From the NCBI RefSeq assembly GCF_963678975.1, contig NC_089275.1, positions 248,001 to 312,000 on the forward strand: DNA of 64,000 nucleotides, in the 5' to 3' direction. Both the position numbers and the translations under genes were made by a program. The notes beneath the pieces were generated by a model. That model did no database searches. It was not told where the DNA came from and saw only the letters and a list, made by a program, of their open reading frames with translations. Position 1 is the first letter of the stretch. Every line of letters starts with the position of its first letter. The DNA is from Dysidea avara. Taxonomy: Eukaryota; Porifera; Demospongiae; Dictyoceratida; Dysideidae. Below are positions 37,601 to 46,600 of the stretch, in pieces.

Positions 37601-40600
37601 TGAGTGTTGATTGGCTAGTTTAAATATCACTTGTTGCTATGATTACAGGCAGAATGACCAGTTACAAAAGGACTTGACTCGTATTCAAAGTCGTTACCTT
37701 GTCTTGTTGGAGGAGATGAAGAAACCTAAGATGAGCATGGGAGGTGTGACTTATATTAGAGCTTAGAGTGTGTCTGGTATTAAGACTGTGGCTTACATTA
37801 GGACTTAGAATGTGGCTAATTATTAGGATTTGCGAGTGTGGCTGTGTGTGGCTTTATTGTTCTGTGTAGACCTTGTGTCTACATGTACAACACACACATT
37901 TCATGGACTTTGTCCTCCAGTTCTTCTCACTGACAACACAAGCTGTCTACAGTACAGCTTTAATCCAATGTCGCTCGAGCAAGTTGCTCGCGATTAAATA
38001 AATTGTAAATTAAGGGGCGTGACTACCATTTTCCTCGCGAGTCTTCATCCCTCGAGTCATAAGATGAAGATTCATGAGTGAAATGGCTGTCACGCCCCTT
38101 AATTAGCGAGTTATTTAATGGTGAACAACTTGCTCAAGTGACGTTGGATTAAAGCTGTATCGTATTTACGATAGCATGATTATGGCTTCCCTATGACTAG
38201 TGTTGTTTTAGTTAACCATAGCTAAAACTAAAAGTACTTTTAGTGAAGCAAATAATGTGTATTAGTTAACTAGAACTAAAACTAGAACTAAAAGCAAATC
38301 CATGATATAACTAAAACTACATCTTTAACTAAAATACAACAGAATAATTTACTAAATCTAAAACTAAAAAGAATTAAGAAAGATGACTAAAACTATAACT
38401 GAAACCAAAAGATTTTCTTATGCACAACTAAATGTATAACTAAGAAGGGTTACTATAGCTAAAACTAAAACTCCTTATTAAAACAACACTATGTTGCTCA
38501 GACCACTACACGTACATACACTCTACAGGTGGAATGAAGCACAGAATGAAACTGTACTGCTCTAATATGTAGCATCCAAACATCAGTATATGCTATAGTT
38601 TGTGACCTGATGGTGGTTTAGTTAAAATTAAAAGTACTTTTAGTAAGACAAATATGTATTACTAAAACTATAACTAAAACAACATCTTTAACTAAAATAC
38701 AACAGAATATTTTACCAAAACTAAAACTAAAAAGAATTGGAAAAGATTGCTAAAACTGACTAAAAGATTTTCTTATACACAACTAAAACTATAAATAAAA
38801 ACTAAAATATTTATAAATGTTACTAAAACTATAACTAAAAGATTTTCACATTTTTAACTAAAACTAGAACTAAAATAACACAGAGGATAAAACCATAACT
38901 AAATCAAAAAATCTAAGATTACTGACGAAACTGACTATAACTAATGCTAGAAGTCCTTACTAAAACAACACTAGTGCTGACATGCTTAAGCACCTATATT
39001 ATCCATAGCAACTGGATTGATTGTAAGGGCCTGTTCTTCATTTGTAACATTATGTAACTGGTGGAACACAGCTGAAAGCAAAGTGTAATGGCTACTGTAA
39101 GAACAGGCATGCCATAAAATTGATTTTATATCAGAACACTCATCCCAACAATCAGTTACTGAGAAGTGAAGTATGTGCTGGTTCATTAGTCATAGCAATG
39201 TTATTAAAAAGTAAAACATTCAGATATACTAGTGGACATTTAGTCCCTAATTCAGTTTTGGGTATAGACCAGGATTATGTGTCCACTAACTACTGTAGGT
39301 GTAGTTCACTACATTTTTCCCTTTGATCTCTAAATAATATAAAGGGTTTTCGTAGTATTTTAGTGTACTTTTTTGCAGAAATCTAGACTTCACGCATAAT
39401 CTTATGTTATAAGGTGTAGGTGTGGCTAACATTAGGGTGAGGTAAATATTAAGGGTGTGACTATTATTCAGGTCAGCTAATAGAGTCAGAGTCACCCATT
39501 AATCCTGACCTGGTTCATCAAATGTTGGAAGATGCCATGGAAACTATTGATACTGTAGTAGAAAGGTAACCATGGTAACATGTACAGTATGATGATATCA
39601 CATGTGATACTAGTTCGGGTTACTATGACTCATATGGCTTCAATCACAAACACCTCCTGGAGGATAGTGTAGCAGTAGAATCAGTCAGTGGAATGATGAA
39701 CCAACAACTACAACAGATGCAGGTGTGTAGTATTGGGGTGGAGTATGTGATCCACTTGATGATCATGTGATCCACAGGATACGACAACAAGTAGGCGTGT
39801 CCAATGGTTACACTATATGAATGATCACCATGGTAATGACTTCCAGCCAACAGTAAGCCACACACAACAGTGGTTGCTATTGGTTACTATGTTTACAAAC
39901 AGAAAGAACTAAAGCAGATGATAAGATGGGGAATCCCTGCTAATTACCGTAGTAAGATCTGGAGCTGGTAAGATCATCCTCTATTAGACTAGTACCAGAG
40001 GAGGATGGTGATCACATGATCTCATCTTATAGAATTGCTGAACTATTCACACCTCAGATTAATATCAAATATTGTACAGGACAAATTGTATATCCATCTC
40101 ATATGTGTCCCAGATCCCTTACAAACCTTCTCAACACAACACTTTACTAGCTAATAAACAAAACTTAACACCTGGTGTACACATTATCACTAAGTGCTCT
40201 ATATTAGGGACCATGGAGAATCATGTGTACTACCAAAAGTTGCTATGAAATTAATATGAACTTTTACTGACTGACTGACCGACCGACCGACCGACCGACT
40301 GACTGACTGACGCCTTCAGACAACCATAACTCAAATAATGGCTAAGGCTATGGGCTTGATTTTTTCAATGTTGCTTCGTCCCAAGGTGTGCCTTTTGGCA
40401 TACCGCAGTACTTACAATGCACACATCATGGACTTACGTTTGTCCTCTTTTGTGTCCCATTTCTTATTGCTGACAGCCCAAGGTGTCGATTTCCAGTAGT
40501 GCGATAGCTTCACTACACTTGTAAATGGGAATTATCTGTATTTTCCATGTTAACTGGATTTCTCCTACTGTTCTTTGTTTGTAACACTGTGAAACGGGCT

Positions 40601-43600
40601 GAACACAGTTGAAAGCAAAGTATAATGGCTTTTCCGAGTCATTATTTGATAGTTGAGGCAAGTGAATCGTCCATATTTTACATGGTGACTGGATTGATTG
40701 CAGAGGACCTTCTCCTTTGTTTGCTAACGGGTTGAACATAGCTGAAAGTGAAACATAATGGTCACTTCCAAGTCATTAATTGATAGACAAGACGAGCAAA
40801 TCGTCTGTCCTTATTAGGGTATTGCTGATTAAGTAATTACTTAACAAGTGTAACTTCTGGCTACTGATACAGGATACCAGTGGACCATCAGCCCTGCTCC
40901 AGCAACATGTAAAGTTTTTAAATAAATACATTTTACATGTTGACTGGATTGATAGCAGAGGGCTTCCTTTGTTTGTAGGCTGTGTAACGGACTGAAAACA
41001 GCTGATAGTGAAATGCAATACCCACTTTACTTTCGAGTCACTAAATGATAGCTGGGGCATGTGTTTGGATGAAAACATTAACTCTGGCAACATCCTTTCT
41101 TATTAATGCACGTGGTATGTGTGGGTTCTCCAGTTGTAACATAAAAGTAACCAAACAAATATAAGGACAAATTAAGAATTTTAATAAGTTCAATTAGTGA
41201 TCATGGAAATAATGTAGTGAAACAACAAGGAGGTCACCTACACCTGAAGTTATACTAGTGGACATTTAATTCCTAATATGGTCATTACTGAATTAGAGAC
41301 TGGTACACACTTGTAGTGTTATGAAGTGTGGCCAACTTCTTCTGGTGGAGTAGCTATGATGTGTGTTACCATTACCCCCTCTGTGTGTGTGTGTGTCACC
41401 ATTATCCCTCCCCTCAGGTGTATACGACATCACTTGGGAAGAGAACTGGTAAGTGTGTTTGGTTACAATCTCCATACCATGTGTGCTCCATGTCCATTCC
41501 TAACGTCTTGTGTTCCATCCTTTATTCCTGTGTACAGCTAGTTTGTGTGAAAGTCAAATTTTACAAACTGAGAGTAACAGTGTTAGAAAAGTGTTGACAC
41601 CAAGTCTTGTCCACATGGAATACAAGATACAAAATTTGCTAAAGGCTATCCTGACCACTTCACAACATTTTAACCTCACACATCTAATAGACCTCATGAG
41701 ATCAACCCATACTACATATGATAACATTCATAGCTAGTATTGCCAATCTCTATACTGCTGATCTTCATTCTCCATTCTCAGGTTCTCAACAAATATCGTT
41801 CCATTCTTGAGGAGAATGTAAGTGATATTGTGACCACATGATGCTAGTGGTGGATCACATGATCACCAGGCTAGCCGCTCATCGGTAGCAGTTAATCAGA
41901 TAGAACTGGACTTGTTGAGAACACTCCCTAACAACCAACATTATCATAGTGCTGATGATATGGGGGTGAGTATTGTGGAGTAATGTCTATACATTGTAGA
42001 GCTATATGTCTGTATGTGACTTGGTCTGGGATAACTGGTCTTATTGTCCATGACAGTAAATTTGACTTCTCACCAAGAACACAAAGCTAAACTATCAAAT
42101 TTCACAGGGGAGGGCAGTCATGCTTTAAGCGCTGCTAAAATATATTATACAAATGGTTCGTTTATAACATGTTGAAGAACACTAAGCTTACGACAGGAGT
42201 TACCACGCAATGTTTATTGCTGCTTTGTATGGTATGCGAAGGACTGAGGTAATAACGCCCGATATACATGACATTGTTAATATTGCCATAAACCAAAGGG
42301 TTTTTGAAAAACCAAACGTACCATCTTAAAACTTACACTAAACCCAATTTGATTATCCAGTAAACCTCATTCAACCCCATCGTCCACTAGATTTGTATTG
42401 GGTCTGTTGAGACTCACATGATATACAAAGTTCAGCTATGCAATTAAAGCAATAATTTTACATAGCGCTTAAAGCGTGACCGCCCTCTGCAAATTTCATA
42501 ATCAAAATCAGCTAGACTTGAGTGGTCTGCTTTCGCTGGCTGCTTTTCCCAAGCACAGTGGTGATCTGTACGTACCATCTGGGACCCCAATGGAGCTCTG
42601 GCCAGCCTGGGAATGGCTGTGTGTAGCTGTACAGCTCCGTGGCGTTGAATAAGACATGTACCGTAAATGTCCTTTCATTTTAGCCAGTTTTGAGACCTGA
42701 GGCTCATAACTTGGCCCAATTCATCACTACGCCTTCCTCTGTAGTTTTTTAAAGGAAGTGGTTACTGAACCGAAAGGTTTTTATTTTCACGTCTAGTAGT
42801 TTCCCCGAGCATTCGACTTTAGGGGATGCGAAAAGTAGCATTAGCATTAGGGTTAGGCTCGGGTTCAGCTTTGGTTTCTTCTTCACCGTTAGGTTACGTT
42901 CTTCTACTGTATTATAGTGTATATAGTGAGACTACTATGTGAGTAGCATTTATAAGATAGAAAAGTAGGGGTAGTGGGTAGCTAGCAGCGGTAGCACAGT
43001 GGTTAGCCTACTGTCTACAGTTCCAGTAGTCCAGGGTTTGAGCCCAGGTTGAGTTTTGTGGTTTTATTTTTGTTCAGTGACCCTTTTTTGTCTAAGTTTT
43101 ACTGTCGGTTCAATAGCAAGCCCGGCTTATTGAACCGACTTTCGGTTCAGTAACCACTGCCTTTTTAAAGACAGTCCCTTTCCTGCCTCCGGCACCCACC
43201 TCACACCCTTTTTGAGCTCGCCTGGTAGAGCCAACATCAAGTTAAAAGCTATCTAAAATGGCGGGAAACTAAAGTGTTGGCTACATCTACTGTGGATGGT
43301 TTTGAAGGTAACAAATTTGTGTAAAGTGTGTAAAAATTTGTTATATGTAGCTTCATCCATTGGTGAGCTACAACACACCGAATATTTAAAACCGACATTT
43401 CTCAATATTTTTAATAGATGATAAGTCCGGTTTTCCCAGACTGGGTCACACATAGATTGTAGTGAACTATATTACATGTAATAACTGATATTAACTGTGA
43501 TGATATGGGGGGTGAGTGTGGTAATATAGTGGAGTAACCACTCTTAAAGGACATCTCTGAATTGTACACAATTTCATCTCTACCATTACCAGTTGTAAGT

Positions 43601-46600
43601 CGCTACCTGTTATGGGTAAGGTAGGAGATGTTTCACCAACTGTTCAAACAGGAGATGATCAGAACACAAACACTTGTCAATGACTTTATACTAATGTTAC
43701 CTAACTCAAACCCACAATTACACTCATACAATAATCCTAACCTAACACATGTGACTCAGGTTGTTGTGTGGTATATGTTACCATGGTGATGTTGTTATCT
43801 AGATTGTAATGTTACGGAGAGTACTGGTAGCATTTAGTTGGTACAAGCCGGACATTGGTTATTGTCAGGTACATATTGTGGTTTATGTGACTTCATGATC
43901 ACTACTCCACAGGGTCTCAACAGATTGGCGGCCATTGCATTATTATTCCTTGAAGAAGAGATGGCGTTCTGGTGTCTTGTTATGATAGTGACGTACTTCA
44001 TGCCAGATGGTTACTATGGTCGCCAGTTAGTAGCATCTCAGGCAGATCAGGTGATCTAGTAATGATGTAATGTAGCCTGAGGGCACGGAACTTGTTAATG
44101 TGGACACTTGGGGACACCTACATAATCCAGACACTTAGTTAAGGTCCATAATAAGGACACCTTGATAATCAGGACACCTTGATAATCAGGACACCTTGAT
44201 GATCAGGACACCTTGATGATCAGGACACCTTGATAATCAGGACACTATTGGTTGGTCCCAAGATGTCCGTATTACACTACTGGACAATAATCCATGTTGT
44301 TACCATGGAATTCCCATTATCCTCATGAAATACCCATGAAATGCTGGAGCAAAATAATGTACCCATGAACAACCCATGAATGAGTGAGTGAGTTTTCATG
44401 TGTTTTTATGTATGCACAACCGATGAAAAACCTGTGGAAAGCCAATGAATATTATTCATAGGGTTTCAACAGGTTTGTCATGACTGATTTCACAGATTTT
44501 CATGGTATACAAACACATGAAAACTCACTCGTTCATGGGTTGTTCATGGGTACATTATTTTACTCCAGCATTTCTAAAGTATTTCATTACCCATGAAAAA
44601 ATCTAGTCAAATTAATCCTACCAGTTGGTTGTATGACTAGAAATAGATTACATGGTACTTTGAGCAAGATGACCGGGAAGTACAATATAACACTTTAAAG
44701 CACTGTCTATTACAACACTCAGGGATGGCTTGAGGTAAATACAGTACTCAGTCATGGTGTATCAGCGTCTTGACACACACAAGAACATTTTTGAAACACT
44801 CTAATAGAACACACTTGTTCTGTCATGAAATATTCCCAATTGCTCTATAATAAGTATATAGATTACTGAGTGTTTGTTAGATTACTGTGTGTTTATTAGA
44901 TTACTGAGTGTTTGTTAGATTACTGAGTGTTTGTTAGATTACTGTGTGTTTATTAGATTACCGAGTGTTTGTTAGATTACTGAGTGTTTGTTAGATTACC
45001 GAGTGTTTGTTAGATTACTGAGTGTTTGTTAGATTACTGAGTGTTTGTTAGATTGCCGAGTGTTTGTTAGATTACCGAGTGTTTGTTAGATTACTGAGTG
45101 TTTGTTAGATTACCGAGTGTTTGTTAGATTACTGAGTGTTTGTTAGATTACAGAGTGTTTATTAGATTACTGAGTGTTTGTTAGATTACTAAGGGTTTAC
45201 TGTCCTAACACTCACTATTGTTAATGACATCATATTACCTCATCCAGAGAGTGTTAAAGGATTTGATGATTGAGAAGTTACCAAAATTGACTGCTCATTT
45301 GGACCATCACAAGTAAGGGGGTGTGGCACTAATGATTACATCATTACTGTTGTCATGACTTCAGAGTTGATTTCTCACCAGTCACGTTTAACTGGTTTCT
45401 AACAGTCTATGTTGATACCGTACCAACCGAGGTAAGCTACATTCCCAATACTACAAGTTCCATTCCAATACTTACAGACCATGTTACAAATATGGGATGC
45501 ATTCCTATACGAAGGCAGCAAAGTGTTGTTCAGATATGCCATCGCCCTCTTCAAGAACAACGAGGAGCAGTTACTCAAACTAGATAACACCTCAGCCGTA
45601 TTTAATCAAGTCCGCAGGATAGGCAAGTTAGCCTATGATCCTCAGAGATTGTCACAGGTTGGTACTCCATACCACATTCCTATACCACTCAGGTTTCTTC
45701 TCTGTATATTATGAGGGATACAATATTTCTAGAAATATGATTATAATTATGATTATGATTAAATACAGGTAAAGGCACAGCCTGTATACCCGATCAATGC
45801 AATGTCTTATACAAATCTTGAATCTAGTAAATAACTGTCTAACAACAATTTAAAAGTGTTAATTGAGGTACTATTTACAACATAAGCAGGTAAGCTATTC
45901 CAATCATCGCTGATTATATTAATAAAGTAATTTGATTTACACAATAATCTTGACCGTTAACTGATGCCCCCCCCCCCCCCCCCCCCTGGTCGTAGTAGTT
46001 GAGAAAGTATATAAATTAGTAAAATCTGTGTTGAAGTAGTTAAGAATTTTATAAAGGAAAATTAGGTCACCTCTCAGACGTCTTTGTTGGAGTGATGGTA
46101 ATGATAATAAAGTCAACCTCCCAGCCTAGGGTTTATCCTGTAGTTGTGGGAGAAGACGGGTAGCTCTTCATTGCACCTTCTCTATCTTTCTCTGATCAAG
46201 AGCGTAATGAGGTCCCCTAATAGCATTGTTATATTCTCACATGGGTCGAACTAACCTACTGAACAATTGTGTTAACATGATGGGGTCAAGATAATCAAAT
46301 AATTTTTTAATCAATCCAAGTACTCGGTTAGCTTTGGTGGTGACTTGAGCAGTGTGGTCATGAAATTTTAGTTGGCTGTCAAAAAGAATACCAAGGTCGC
46401 TGTGTGATGTATCAAGTTCAATTTGTGTTCCATTGAGATAGTAAGGGCCATGGTGGTGAGCTGTGCCAAAGTGAAGATGCTTGCATTTGGAAACATTAAA
46501 TTTCAATTGCCACTGATGTGACGATCTGTGGAGTAGATCCCGCAAGTCATTCTGTAACATGGTGTAGTCATCCTTATTTCTAATGACACGAAAAATTTTC

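Noticed and set aside
41510..41737. ORF ending LMRSTHTTYDNIHS, preceded by TACAG, possible TBC1D2 exon
   Set aside because: Its phase does not fit the exon 22 donor, while exon 22 joins exon 23 (41782) in phase and in the expected TBC order. An alternative exon cannot be excluded.
43490..43520. Second copy of the exon 24 donor as an alternative donor
   Set aside because: Only about 20 bp match and no coding sequence precedes it; probably a remnant of a target or local duplication.
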